From: Flavobacteriales bacterium
GTDB taxonomy: Bacteria; Bacteroidota; Bacteroidia; UBA10329
NCBI GenBank assembly: GCA_003456455.1
Contig: DMRV01000474.1
Coordinates: 1 to 7,772 of the forward strand
Direction: 5' to 3'
DNA length: 7,772 nucleotides
Shown here: positions 1-6,961 of the stretch, piece by piece
Position numbering within the stretch: position 1 is the stretch's first letter
Layout of the letters: every line of letters starts with the position of its first letter
Position numbers and translations under genes: made by a program
The notes under the pieces: model-generated
Seen by the model: the letters and a program-made list of their open reading frames with translations, nothing else
Told to the model about the DNA's origin: nothing
The model's database searches: none

Positions 1-156
1 TTGGGTGGGGCACATAGAGATTACAATACCACTTTTGCCAATGTGAAGAAGGAAATCAAAAAGCACTTAACACGTTTGCATAACATGGATCCGCAGGAGC
101 GGATTGACAAAAGGATTGAGAAATACAGCCACATGGGCGTTTTCAACGAAAGTTGA
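1..156 (+). CDS. accA: Acetyl-CoA carboxylase carboxyltransferase subunit alpha, C-terminal fragment
   Basis: This is the last 51 codons of a gene that begins before the window; frame 1 is open from base 1 to the TGA at 154-156. The fragment opens with LGGAHRDYN, which matches the near-invariant (P)LGGAHR motif close to the C-terminus of AccA. A lysine-rich helix follows, then ERIDKRIEKYSHMGVF, which resembles the usual AccA ending (ERxxKFxxMGVF). AccA with AccD forms the carboxyltransferase that moves the carboxyl group from carboxybiotin on BCCP to acetyl-CoA, giving malonyl-CoA for fatty-acid synthesis in the cytoplasm. The end of the gene appears intact. The next gene is in the same direction but 168 nt away with its own likely promoter, so I do not infer an operon. 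The identification rests on a short fragment, but the motif is distinctive. Confidence 0.87.
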   Translation: MGGAHRDYNTTFANVKKEIKKHLTRLHNMDPQERIDKRIEKYSHMGVFNES

Positions 157-169
157 GTTCCCTCAAAAT

Positions 170-185
170 GGCTTCGACAAAAGCC
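170..185 (+). terminator. Weak hairpin after accA, possible terminator
   Basis: GGCTT (170-174) pairs with AAGCC (181-185) around a 6-nt loop, 14 nt after the accA stop. A second small hairpin, TTGAG/CTCAA (153-157 with 162-166), overlaps the stop codon. Neither has a real T-run, so this is at best a weak terminator. The rest of the gap up to 324 contains no recognisable gene; the only other signal I see is the candidate promoter at 296-303. Confidence 0.3.
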
Positions 186-295
186 TTCTGATTGCCGCTA
201 GAACCTTGAAATCAGTCTCATTGTAAAAAGCTGAATAGGCGAAATTTTTCTTGACTTTCGAGCGTGAGTAATTTCTCTTCTCAACTTAATGATGC

Positions 296-303
296 TAACT
301 TTA
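296..303 (+). promoter_or_regulatory. Candidate Bacteroidota -7 element of the monooxygenase gene
   Basis: TAACTTTA matches the Bacteroidota sigma-A -7 consensus TAnnTTTG at five of six defined bases. It lies within the 11-mer ATGCTAACTTT (292-302), which recurs exactly before the gene at 2144. No good -33 TTTG is visible at the usual spacing. If it is used, transcription would start at about 308-311, leaving a 5' leader of about 15 nt before the ATG at 325. That argues against the upstream ATGs at 289 and 292. Confidence 0.5.
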
Positions 304-324
304 TTAAATCAGAAGCATTCCAAA

Positions 325-1878
325 ATGAAAAAACTCTTCGTTTACATTCTTGTCCTAGTCGGAATCTCAAACGCAAACGCTCAAACTCCAACATATAATG
401 ATGAGGTAGCGTGTATTCTATATGAGCATTGTACCACCTGCCATCATGATGGTGGAATCGCTCCTTTTTCACTGATGGATTACGATGACACTTTCTCTGC
501 CGCTTATGGCGTTATGGGAGCTGTAAATGCCGGTACAATGCCGCCTTGGCCACCCAACCCTGATTATAATTCACTCGCTCATGAGCGTCTCCTCACCCAA
601 AACGAAATTGACATTATTACCAATTGGGTAAATGGCGGTGTTCCTGAAGGAACGGGTCTTCCGCCACAACCACCAGTGTACGGTAGCTCAGAGGCCATTG
701 CCAATCCTGATTTGGTTGCCACAATGCCGTCCTACACGATTAACACCCAAGGCAACGATGTCTATCGTTGTTTTGTAATTCCGACCAGCCTCGCTCAAGA
801 CGTTTTTATTACCGAAATTGAGATAGTACCAGGTAATTCCGAAGCAGTTCACCACGTACTCCTTTTCCAAGATGGAACTAACGTTCCTGCCCAATTAGAC
901 GCAAATGACCCAGGACCGGGTTACACTAGCTTCGGAGGAACAGGAAGTAGCAGTTCTGAGCTAATCGGTGGTTGGGTTCCAGGTCAGCTTCACCGAGCTT
1001 ATCCACCCAACTTTGGTGTTCGTATACCAGCTGGATCGAACATCATTATGCAGGTTCATTACCCTGCCTCAGCAAATGGCCAAACCGATCAATCGAAAGT
1101 GAACATAAAGTACAGCACCTCCACCGTCAGAGAAGTGTTTATTAATGCGCCACTCAACCATGGCTCACTCAATGAAGGCGCGTTAAGCATTCCTGCTAAC
1201 CAGGAAAGCACCTTTACTTGTGACTATTCTGTTCCTTCTCAGTACGACATTACTATTCTTGACGTATCTCCTCACATGCATTTGCTCGGAAAATCGATTA
1301 AGTCATGGGCGGTGACTCCGACCAACCAAACCATCCCATTAATCGAGATTGAGGATTGGGATTTTCACTGGCAGGGCTTCTACGAATTTCGAAACCCGAT
1401 AAAAATTCCTGCGGGCAGTACACTTCATAGTACAGCCACCTATGACAACACCACTAACAATCCAGAAAACCCAAACAACCCACCACAGAACGTTTACGCT
1501 GGAGAAGCTACTGACGAAGAAATGATGTTGGTTTTCTTTTCATTTACGCTGTACTTTCCGGGAGATGAGAACATTGCCATAGACCCAGTTTCGGTGCACG
1601 AAGACCACGTTTGTCAAACACAAATAGTTGGAGTTGACGAAGCGGCTAAAGAGGAGTTGAAGCTATTTCCAAACCCGGCAACAGAACAGATTACGCTGCA
1701 GTTGTCTACACAAAACGTAACTGATATTCGTTTAACCGACCTTCTTGGAAAAACCGTTCGGCAATTTCCACTGGATTCTGAACGATTAGATGTGTCAGAC
1801 GTGAAGGAGGGTGTTTACTTACTCAGAGTTGAGAACAATGGCGGAACCTCTTCAAGAAAAATTGTAATCAGCCATTGA
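325..1878 (+). CDS. Secreted heme/copper type II monooxygenase-like protein with T9SS sorting domain
   Basis: This 517-residue protein has four parts. Residues 1-20 are a signal peptide (Lys-Lys, hydrophobic core, ANAQ). Residues about 25-110 form a small cytochrome-c-like domain with CTTCH at 36-40; Met72 in TMPPWP is a plausible distal heme ligand. Residues about 125-430 resemble the copper type II ascorbate-dependent monooxygenase fold (PHM/DBM). All six expected copper ligands can be matched: HH at 176-177 and His245 for one site, His317 and His319 in SPHMHL and Met400 or Met401 in TDEEMM for the other. Residues about 445-517 are a type A T9SS sorting domain (LFPNPA at 447-452, GVYLLRVEN, final KIVISH). 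By family knowledge such enzymes hydroxylate C-H bonds with O2; the substrate here is unknown. The start at 325 is preferred over 289 because it gives a clean signal peptide, follows AGAAG (312-316 region), and lies downstream of the candidate promoter. A terminator follows, so the gene is probably monocistronic. Confidence 0.85.
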   Translation: MKKLFVYILVLVGISNANAQTPTYNDEVACILYEHCTTCHHDGGIAPFSLMDYDDTFSAAYGVMGAVNAGTMPPWPPNPDYNSLAHERLLTQNEIDIITNWVNGGVPEGTGLPPQPPVYGSSEAIANPDLVATMPSYTINTQGNDVYRCFVIPTSLAQDVFITEIEIVPGNSEAVHHVLLFQDGTNVPAQLDANDPGPGYTSFGGTGSSSSELIGGWVPGQLHRAYPPNFGVRIPAGSNIIMQVHYPASANGQTDQSKVNIKYSTSTVREVFINAPLNHGSLNEGALSIPANQESTFTCDYSVPSQYDITILDVSPHMHLLGKSIKSWAVTPTNQTIPLIEIEDWDFHWQGFYEFRNPIKIPAGSTLHSTATYDNTTNNPENPNNPPQNVYAGEATDEEMMLVFFSFTLYFPGDENIAIDPVSVHEDHVCQTQIVGVDEAAKEELKLFPNPATEQITLQLSTQNVTDIRLTDLLGKTVRQFPLDSERLDVSDVKEGVYLLRVENNGGTSSRKIVISH

Positions 1879-1910
1879 GATAAGTGACCTTCAGAATCAT
1901 ACTGAAATTT

Positions 1911-1950
1911 GAAAACCCCGAAGTAGTTTGACTTCGGGGTTTTCTTTTTT
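1911..1950 (+). terminator. Strong intrinsic terminator after the monooxygenase gene
   Basis: A perfect 14-bp stem pairs 1911-1924 (GAAAACCCCGAAGT) with 1931-1944 around the loop AGTTTG, followed by a T-run at 1945-1950. It lies 32 nt after the stop codon at 1876-1878 and reads in the same direction. The A/T flanks would let it work partly on the other strand, but no minus-strand gene needs it. Confidence 0.93.
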
Positions 1951-1985
1951 GGAACCATACCATGGCTCACCATCTTCTTGATTTC

Positions 1986-2072
1986 ACCTATTTAACACTA
2001 GCATAACAGACTTCCAATATTAAATTTTGTGCTGAAATGTTCATTTTTGAAACAATCAGGCACTAAATAGGT
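1986..2072. repeat. 9-bp inverted repeat upstream of the MORN-like gene
   Basis: ACCTATTTA (1986-1994) and TAAATAGGT (2064-2072) are exact reverse complements separated by 69 nt of AT-rich sequence. They lie upstream of the candidate promoter at 2115. This could be a pair of operator half-sites or chance in AT-rich DNA. Apart from this, the terminator and the promoter, the 265-nt gap 1879-2143 shows no gene. Confidence 0.25.
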
Positions 2073-2114
2073 TAAATTGAATGTTAAGTTAATGTTACGC
2101 AATGAGAAATATGC

Positions 2115-2122
2115 TAACTTTG
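2115..2122 (+). promoter_or_regulatory. Bacteroidota -7 promoter element of the MORN-like gene
   Basis: TAACTTTG is an exact match to the Bacteroidota -7 consensus TAnnTTTG, 21 nt before the start codon at 2144. The predicted start site is at about 2127-2130, giving a leader of roughly 15 nt that contains the ribosome binding site. A -33 element is weak: TTAATG at 2089-2094 is the nearest candidate. The same ATGCTAACTTT context occurs before the gene at 325. Confidence 0.65.
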
Positions 2123-2132
2123 AAATAATAAA

Positions 2133-2139
2133 AGAAGGA
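2133..2139 (+). promoter_or_regulatory. Ribosome binding site AGAAGGA
   Basis: AGAAGGA is a good Shine-Dalgarno match ending 4 nt before the ATG at 2144. It stands out because the other starts in this window have weak or no such sequence, and it fixes the start of this gene. Confidence 0.7.
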
Positions 2140-2143
2140 CGCT

Positions 2144-2527
2144 ATGAAAAATTTGATGATGTTGATGGTCGCAGTTCTGGTAAGCTCATTCAGTTTTGCA
2201 CAGACAGTTAAGTATGATAATGGCTCTGTTAAAAGCGAGTACAAACAAGTAGGCGAACTAGTTGCTGTTACTCATTATTATCAGAGTGGAACAGTTAAGG
2301 AAACTGGCTTTTTTAAGGATGAAATTCCAGAAGGTAAATGGGAAACATTTGCAGAAAACGGAACTAAAACCGCTGAGTTGAACTACAAGGATGGAAAACG
2401 CAATGGTGAGTTCCGAGTGTGGGATGAGTTTACCCAGGCTTACATGGAAATCAGCTATGCTAACGGAGAAATGATAAAGGCCAACAAGTGGATTAAAGCA
2501 GAAGATTTTGCTTCAATAAACAAATAG
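2144..2527 (+). CDS. Small secreted MORN-like (YwqK-type) repeat protein
   Basis: This 127-residue protein has a signal peptide at residues 1-20 (MKNL, hydrophobic core, SFSFAQ), so it should leave the cytoplasm. No lipobox cysteine is present. The rest is made of MORN-variant repeats of the form YxxGxxKxxGxFKDxxxxGxWxxF: YYQSGTVKETGFF at about 45-57, EGKWETFAENGTK at about 63-75, and DGKRNGEFRVWDE at about 83-95. A degenerate unit, YANGEM, sits near 105-110. Proteins of this kind in Flavobacteriia are often auto-labelled YwqK-family antitoxin or nicotinic acid mononucleotide adenylyltransferase. I see no nucleotidyltransferase motif here and no toxin partner. The repeats suggest a beta-hairpin binding surface, but the true role is unknown. 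It has its own promoter, ribosome binding site and terminator, so it is a single-gene unit. Confidence 0.85.
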   Translation: MKNLMMLMVAVLVSSFSFAQTVKYDNGSVKSEYKQVGELVAVTHYYQSGTVKETGFFKDEIPEGKWETFAENGTKTAELNYKDGKRNGEFRVWDEFTQAYMEISYANGEMIKANKWIKAEDFASINK

Positions 2528-2547
2528 CGCTTTCCAACTAAAACTTT

Positions 2548-2587
2548 AAAGCCCCATTGACACTCTGGTCAATGGGGCTTTTCTTTA
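2548..2587 (+). terminator. Strong terminator between convergent genes, probably bidirectional
   Basis: A perfect 14-bp stem pairs 2548-2561 (AAAGCCCCATTGAC) with 2568-2581 around the loop ACTCTG, followed by TTCTTT. It lies 20 nt after the stop of the MORN-like gene. On the minus strand the stem is followed by a T-rich stretch (TTTAAAGTTTTAG), so it can also end the receptor transcript, whose stop is at 2606. Confidence 0.92.
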
Positions 2588-2589
2588 TC

Positions 2590-2615
2590 CAAATTCTGAG
2601 TTAAATCAGAATTTG
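2590..2615 (-). terminator. Hairpin overlapping the stop codon of the TonB-dependent receptor gene
   Basis: CAAATTCTGA and TCAGAATTTG form a perfect 10-bp stem with the loop GTTAAA. On the minus strand one arm contains the last codons and TGA stop of the receptor. It has no T-run of its own. The minus transcript would therefore carry this hairpin and then the stronger one at 2548-2581, giving a double stem-loop 3' end. Confidence 0.45.
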
Positions 2616-5533
2616 TGGCTAACTCCTAAACTGATGGTAACACCAGGATTAATGCTACTGAACACTTGTTTATCAGCCTCATAAGAACGATAGAAGCTTT
2701 CTATTTTATCGTTTAGCATGTTGTCTACCTTGAGGTCAACAACTGTTCTCTGTTCCTTCCCAAATTTCTTGTTGATGCTAAAGTTCAGACTATGAAACGG
2801 TTCCGTGTAAACATCAGGGTAAAGACCGATTCCAACCACCTCTAGCGTTGGGCCTTTTACATTGTAGAACAAACCTACATCCAAGCCCAGTTCTCGGTCT
2901 CCGTAAGAAATCCCTGCATTGATTACGTAAGGAGATTGGCCTGCCATTCTACGCACGCTCGAAATGTTTTCTCCAGTGCGCTCGTAATTTTTTCTAGCAT
3001 CGAACTCAATTTTAGACATGTTGAGTAGCGATTGAGCCAAAGTGATATTGAAGTTCAAACTTAGATTTGTCAAAACAGGCGAAATGAAATCGAGATTCTT
3101 CCTTGCTTCTATCTCCATTCCGAAAACATAGCCCGTACCCACATTACGAGGCTGGAACTCTGTACTTGTTTGCTGTTCTGGAATTCTCACCAACTCAATT
3201 GGATTGTCAAAATGCTTGAAGAATCCGCTCACAGAGAACATCTGTGCATACTTGAGAAAGTATTCCCAGCGCAAATCCACGTTGTCGATGTCGGTTTCCT
3301 TCAGGTTTCCATCCCAAGAAGTAACGCCCTGACTATTGGTGTAACTGAAAAGACTACCGTTGAAAATACGGTTGGTTATCGGGTCGATGATTTGTGCAAA
3401 CGAAAGCTCTTTGAATGAAGGACGAGCAACAGTTCTAGAATATGCCATTCGGATGTTATGCCCATCCCTAATACTGTAGATCATATTTACCGATGGGAAG
3501 AAATTGATGGTCTCAAGTACTTTATCATTTTCTAGGTTTTTGCCATTTACAACATCTCCACTAGCATATAGTTGATCTCTACCTGTGTGTTTCTGCACGA
3601 AGTACTCCATTCTCACGCCCAAAACGGTTTTAAGGCGTTTGAAAAGCTCCATTTCGTTTGAGACGTAAAAGCCTGTGTTGTTGACGTTACTCTGGTACTC
3701 GTTGGGATTAGGCGTGCTGTTACCAGATTGGTAATAGATGGCGTTATCCTGACCTGATGTTCCATCGTAAATGTTCTCAGAATCAAGCACCACACTTGGA
3801 TCTGGGTTTGGCCACGATTGCTGCCCGAAGAATTGCACATCAAAGAACAGAATCTCATAATCTCGTTGCTTATAAATGTGAGATGCTCCGAACTTCAGTT
3901 TCGAGTCGCGCTCTTTGAATTTGTAATTGTATGTTACGTCTGCTCTTACAGGCGCATTAATCTCATTCAACGAACGCCAAATTCTGGACGGGTTCCCTCC
4001 TGCTCCAGCACTAAAGAATGTGTTGCTTGGATCTACGGTAAAAGCTGTTTTCCTAATGTCTGGATCTTCAGATATTGAAAAAGTAGGAGAAACTCTCCAG
4101 TCTAACTCCCATTTGCTGCCATTGAAAACATGTTCGCCACTAACAAGCGCATTGGACAGCGAGCGTTGATTGTATTCCAAGTTATGCGAGTAGGCAAAAT
4201 ACCCAGATTGCCCAACGGCTGCCCCATCATTATCTATATCAAACTGCGCTGCTCGGCTTTCTCCACTTTGAAGGTGAACCAAGTTGAGTTTGAATTTGCT
4301 TTTGTCTGTTTTGTAGGCAAGTCCGGCAATGGTTCCAAGCAAGGTATTGCGCTCTCCCATTCTACCATTCTGAACAGTGGCATAGCGCAACTGTAACGAA
4401 TCGGGGTTTGAATAGCGCTGATATTCGCCATAGCGTACATCATCATAATATTTGTAATCCGTTTTATACGATAGCGAGAAGATGAAACCAAGCGTTTTTT
4501 TCTTCTTGCTTTCCTCGTCCTTATTTAAATCCCATTGATTTCCGTACGAAACACCTCCGCTGAAATTCATGAGACTTAGACTTTCTGAAGCTGCAAGTGT
4601 TGAGTTAAAGCTCCGAACAAAGCTATTTACCCTATCGGCAGAGAAACCGTTGGTCGGTGTAGGAATTATCTCTCCCGTTGCCGCAGATGGCAATGCTCTG
4701 GTGCCATCATCAAAACCAAGAAAATCTGTGGCACCACCTTTATAGCTCAGGTAATTTGAGTTGAAATGCATGAGCGGGTTATACCCAATTCCGAAAGAAA
4801 GATTGAGAATACGCTTATCTGGAAAATCTTTGGTCTCAATGTTTGTCAAACCACCTGTAAAGTCGGCAGGCATATCTGCTGTAAAGTTCTTGTTAACCGT
4901 AATGTTGTTGATGAGGTTGGTCGGAAAGATGTCCATTTGCAGGCTGTTTCTATCCGGATCCAAACCAGGAATTTCCATACTGTTCAAAGTGGTTTTGGAG
5001 TAACGGTCTCCCAATCCACGAACGTAAATGTATTTGCCGCCCTCAATGGAAACGCCAGTAACACGCTTGGCTGCCTGCACCGCGTTTCCATCGCCTATCA
5101 ACTCCATCTTTTCAGATGAAATTCCATCAATCATCACGGCCGATTTCTGCTTCATCAGCATCAGAGCACCTTCGTTCTTTTTAACGATTTCTGCTTTAAC
5201 CACTACTTCGCCAACTTCTATTGTAGCCTGTTTAAGCTGAAGATTGTTGAGAAGCGTAACCTCACCGGCCTTTACCTCTACACCCTCGATAAGCTGCGAT
5301 TGAAAAGAAATGTAAGAGAGCTGAACATTATACGTGCCTGGCTCTGCGCTGATGGAGAACTTGCCATCAAAATCTGTAATAGCACCATTGGTTGTGCCTT
5401 GGAGAACAGCTGTAACACCAATGAGTGCTTCTCCATTTGCAGCATCAAAAACGGAACCTCGGATAGTGCCTTTTTGTGCCATTGTTTGGAATGCCATAAA
5501 GCCAAATAGGAAGAAAAAAAGTAGTTGTTTCAT
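2606..5533 (-). CDS. TonB-dependent outer-membrane receptor with carboxypeptidase-regulatory-like domain
   Basis: This 975-residue protein imports an unknown ligand through the outer membrane using TonB-ExbBD energy. Residues 1-20 are a signal peptide ending TMAQ. Residues about 22-108 are the carboxypeptidase D regulatory-like beta domain (GTIRGSVFDAANGEALIGV, then TDFDGKFS and YNVQLSYISF) common on Bacteroidota receptors. Residues about 120-235 are the plug, with YVRGLGDRYSKTTLNSMEIP at 170-189, LDPDRNS and FTGGLTNIETKDFP. The remainder is a 22-strand-type barrel with many alternating aromatic strands, ending in the usual terminal Phe (LGVSHKF). The length is normal for the class and the frame is unbroken. 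The ATG at 5533 lacks a strong Shine-Dalgarno sequence. It follows the lipoprotein gene by 80 nt with an intrinsic terminator between them. There is no SusD partner, so it does not look like a classical glycan SusCD pair. Confidence 0.93.
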   Translation of the reverse strand: MKQLLFFFLFGFMAFQTMAQKGTIRGSVFDAANGEALIGVTAVLQGTTNGAITDFDGKFSISAEPGTYNVQLSYISFQSQLIEGVEVKAGEVTLLNNLQLKQATIEVGEVVVKAEIVKKNEGALMLMKQKSAVMIDGISSEKMELIGDGNAVQAAKRVTGVSIEGGKYIYVRGLGDRYSKTTLNSMEIPGLDPDRNSLQMDIFPTNLINNITVNKNFTADMPADFTGGLTNIETKDFPDKRILNLSFGIGYNPLMHFNSNYLSYKGGATDFLGFDDGTRALPSAATGEIIPTPTNGFSADRVNSFVRSFNSTLAASESLSLMNFSGGVSYGNQWDLNKDEESKKKKTLGFIFSLSYKTDYKYYDDVRYGEYQRYSNPDSLQLRYATVQNGRMGERNTLLGTIAGLAYKTDKSKFKLNLVHLQSGESRAAQFDIDNDGAAVGQSGYFAYSHNLEYNQRSLSNALVSGEHVFNGSKWELDWRVSPTFSISEDPDIRKTAFTVDPSNTFFSAGAGGNPSRIWRSLNEINAPVRADVTYNYKFKERDSKLKFGASHIYKQRDYEILFFDVQFFGQQSWPNPDPSVVLDSENIYDGTSGQDNAIYYQSGNSTPNPNEYQSNVNNTGFYVSNEMELFKRLKTVLGVRMEYFVQKHTGRDQLYASGDVVNGKNLENDKVLETINFFPSVNMIYSIRDGHNIRMAYSRTVARPSFKELSFAQIIDPITNRIFNGSLFSYTNSQGVTSWDGNLKETDIDNVDLRWEYFLKYAQMFSVSGFFKHFDNPIELVRIPEQQTSTEFQPRNVGTGYVFGMEIEARKNLDFISPVLTNLSLNFNITLAQSLLNMSKIEFDARKNYERTGENISSVRRMAGQSPYVINAGISYGDRELGLDVGLFYNVKGPTLEVVGIGLYPDVYTEPFHSLNFSINKKFGKEQRTVVDLKVDNMLNDKIESFYRSYEADKQVFSSINPGVTISLGVSHKF

Positions 5534-5552
5534 TTATGGTTTGATAAACGCG

Positions 5553-5584
5553 AAAAACTCACAACCCGAAATTGGGTTGTGAGT
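5553..5584 (-). terminator. Intrinsic terminator/attenuator between lipoprotein and receptor genes
   Basis: ACTCACAACCC (5557-5567) pairs perfectly over 11 bp with GGGTTGTGAGT (5574-5584) around the loop GAAATT. Read on the minus strand it is followed by five T residues (5553-5557). It begins 29 nt after the lipoprotein stop and ends about 20 nt before the receptor start. I see no convincing promoter between it and the receptor, so it probably allows partial read-through rather than fully ending transcription. Confidence 0.85.
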
Positions 5585-5613
5585 CGTTCAATCAATTTGG
5601 TTAGAAAGTTTGT

Positions 5614-6855
5614 TTAGAATGCACCAGCCTGTTTAGACCATGTCCAACCAAAAACGCTTTCGTCAGCACGAGAAGTTGTTCCTTCCGTAATTCCAGATGG
5701 AACAGTTCCGTTAACGTGATCTTGTAGCGTAACTGTTGAGTGAACTTGAATCTCAACGTTAGTAAAGCTTACCAAAGCTGCATCTGTTCTGTTAACCTGC
5801 TGAGTCGGAGCTGCATTGAAAATTGTGATGTTCTCAAGAGAAACTTCTGAGTTATCATCAGTATTAATAAGGTCTCCACTTACTTTCCACTCTTCTGGAT
5901 CTGGGTCAGAAATATCAGAAGCATAAACGTTTCCGTTCTTGATAGTTTGGCTTCCAGGAGCAGAACCTTCAGGACCATCCAACTCAAAACTGTGACCAGC
6001 AGGAGTAATAATAACGAAGTTGTCTACAGTACCTTTCCAAGCTTGGTCTGTATCAAGACCATCGTCTCCAACGTTCCAAACAACTACGTTCTTAACGTTA
6101 ACAGCTCCACCGAACCACTCAATACCATCATCTTGGTTTGATACAACTTCGATGTTCTCGATTGTAGTTCCTGAACCAACACCACCTAGTGTAAGACCAT
6201 TGATCTCGTTACCAGAACCGATGTTCGAACCACCATGACGGATTGAGATGTACTTCAATGAACCAGAGTTGTCATCATCAGTAGAACCACCATAAAGACC
6301 ATTGGAATCTGTAGTTGGAATACCTTCAATGGCAACCTCAGAAGCTGAAGCGGAAATTGACGCTTTACCAAGTACGATAACACCTCCCCAAAGACCATTT
6401 GCAGTTGGGTCCAGGTTTGGACTTACGAAGTTTCCTCCTGCAACTTGCTCAGGAGTAATTTCATCTGCCACAGAAGTGAAGATAATCGGCAAAGACGCTG
6501 TTCCTTCTGCCATTAACTTACCACCACGTGCAACAAGAAGTGCAGTTGCATTTGCTCCTGAACCAGCTTCTCCTTTGATGATTGTTCCTGGCTCAATTGT
6601 CAATGTAACGCCATCTAAAACTGTAATTCGACCACCCAACTGGTAAACTTTATCTGCTGTCCAAGTTGTGCTTTCAGATATGTTTGCAGAGATAATTTCA
6701 TTGCCATTATCAAGGTCAATACAATCTCCATCTACGCAAACTTGACCAGCCTCACAGTTTGCATCGTCACAAGGATCGTTGTTGCAAGATGAGAAAGTTG
6801 CAACTCCGGCAGCCATACCAGCAATTGCAAATAAATTCAGGTAACTTCTTTTCAT
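5614..6855 (-). CDS. Parallel beta-helix lipoprotein, partner of the TonB-dependent receptor
   Basis: With the ATG at 6855 this protein has 413 residues; an in-frame TTG two codons upstream (6861) is less likely. The N-terminus is MKRSYLNLF, a hydrophobic stretch and FSSC, a slightly imperfect lipobox with Cys24 as the lipidated residue. A small cysteine-rich EGF-like knot follows: C29, C34, C40, C45. Residues about 55-400 repeat short beta strands with Gly turns, as in right-handed parallel beta-helices: GVTLTIEPGTIIKG, ALLVARGGKLMAEG, NGLWGGVIVLGKA, SLKYISIRHGG, NGLTLGGVGSGTTIENIEVV, DDGIEWFGG and DDGLDTDQAW. Acidic clusters (DDDN, DDG, DTD) could bind calcium. Proteins of this type are, from memory, common in Bacteroidota beside TonB receptors and sometimes mislabelled as multidrug transporters; the sequence shows no membrane transporter. 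I infer a ligand-capture or receptor-accessory role at the outer membrane. The substrate is unknown. Confidence 0.85.
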   Translation of the reverse strand: MKRSYLNLFAIAGMAAGVATFSSCNNDPCDDANCEAGQVCVDGDCIDLDNGNEIISANISESTTWTADKVYQLGGRITVLDGVTLTIEPGTIIKGEAGSGANATALLVARGGKLMAEGTASLPIIFTSVADEITPEQVAGGNFVSPNLDPTANGLWGGVIVLGKASISASASEVAIEGIPTTDSNGLYGGSTDDDNSGSLKYISIRHGGSNIGSGNEINGLTLGGVGSGTTIENIEVVSNQDDGIEWFGGAVNVKNVVVWNVGDDGLDTDQAWKGTVDNFVIITPAGHSFELDGPEGSAPGSQTIKNGNVYASDISDPDPEEWKVSGDLINTDDNSEVSLENITIFNAAPTQQVNRTDAALVSFTNVEIQVHSTVTLQDHVNGTVPSGITEGTTSRADESVFGWTWSKQAGAF

Positions 6856-6893
6856 TTTCAATGGTTGATTTTGTTTCGTTTTTTAAATCGGTA

Positions 6894-6901
6894 CAAATCA
6901 A
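6894..6901 (-). promoter_or_regulatory. Candidate -7 element for the lipoprotein-receptor operon
   Basis: Read on the minus strand this is TTGATTTG, matching the Bacteroidota consensus TAnnTTTG at five of six defined positions. It lies 38 nt before the ATG at 6855, predicting a leader of roughly 30 nt. No clear -33 TTTG is seen at the expected distance, which would fit a promoter that needs an activator, but the call is tentative. Confidence 0.35.
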
Positions 6902-6961
6902 TCACTGCTATGTTACCCTACCTCCTGTCGAGTCTTACAATTGAATTACGGTTGTGTTACC

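Noticed and set aside
289..324. Upstream ATG codons at 289 and 292 as the start of the monooxygenase gene
   Set aside because: They would place a polar 12-residue extension before a clean signal peptide, have no ribosome binding site, and lie on or upstream of the candidate -7 element.
2144..2527. Annotation as nicotinic acid mononucleotide adenylyltransferase or antitoxin
   Set aside because: The protein has a signal peptide and MORN-like repeats, no nucleotidyltransferase HxGH-type motif, and no toxin gene beside it.
4766..5119. 117-codon plus-strand reading frame inside the receptor gene
   Set aside because: It is antisense to the conserved plug-domain coding region and the translation resembles no family.
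6302..6646. 114-codon plus-strand reading frame inside the lipoprotein gene
   Set aside because: It is antisense to a clear beta-helix coding region, has a low-complexity Pro/Ser-rich translation and no start signals.
6856..6861. TTG at 6861 as the start of the lipoprotein
   Set aside because: The ATG two codons later gives a normal lipoprotein signal peptide; there is no ribosome binding site evidence favouring TTG.
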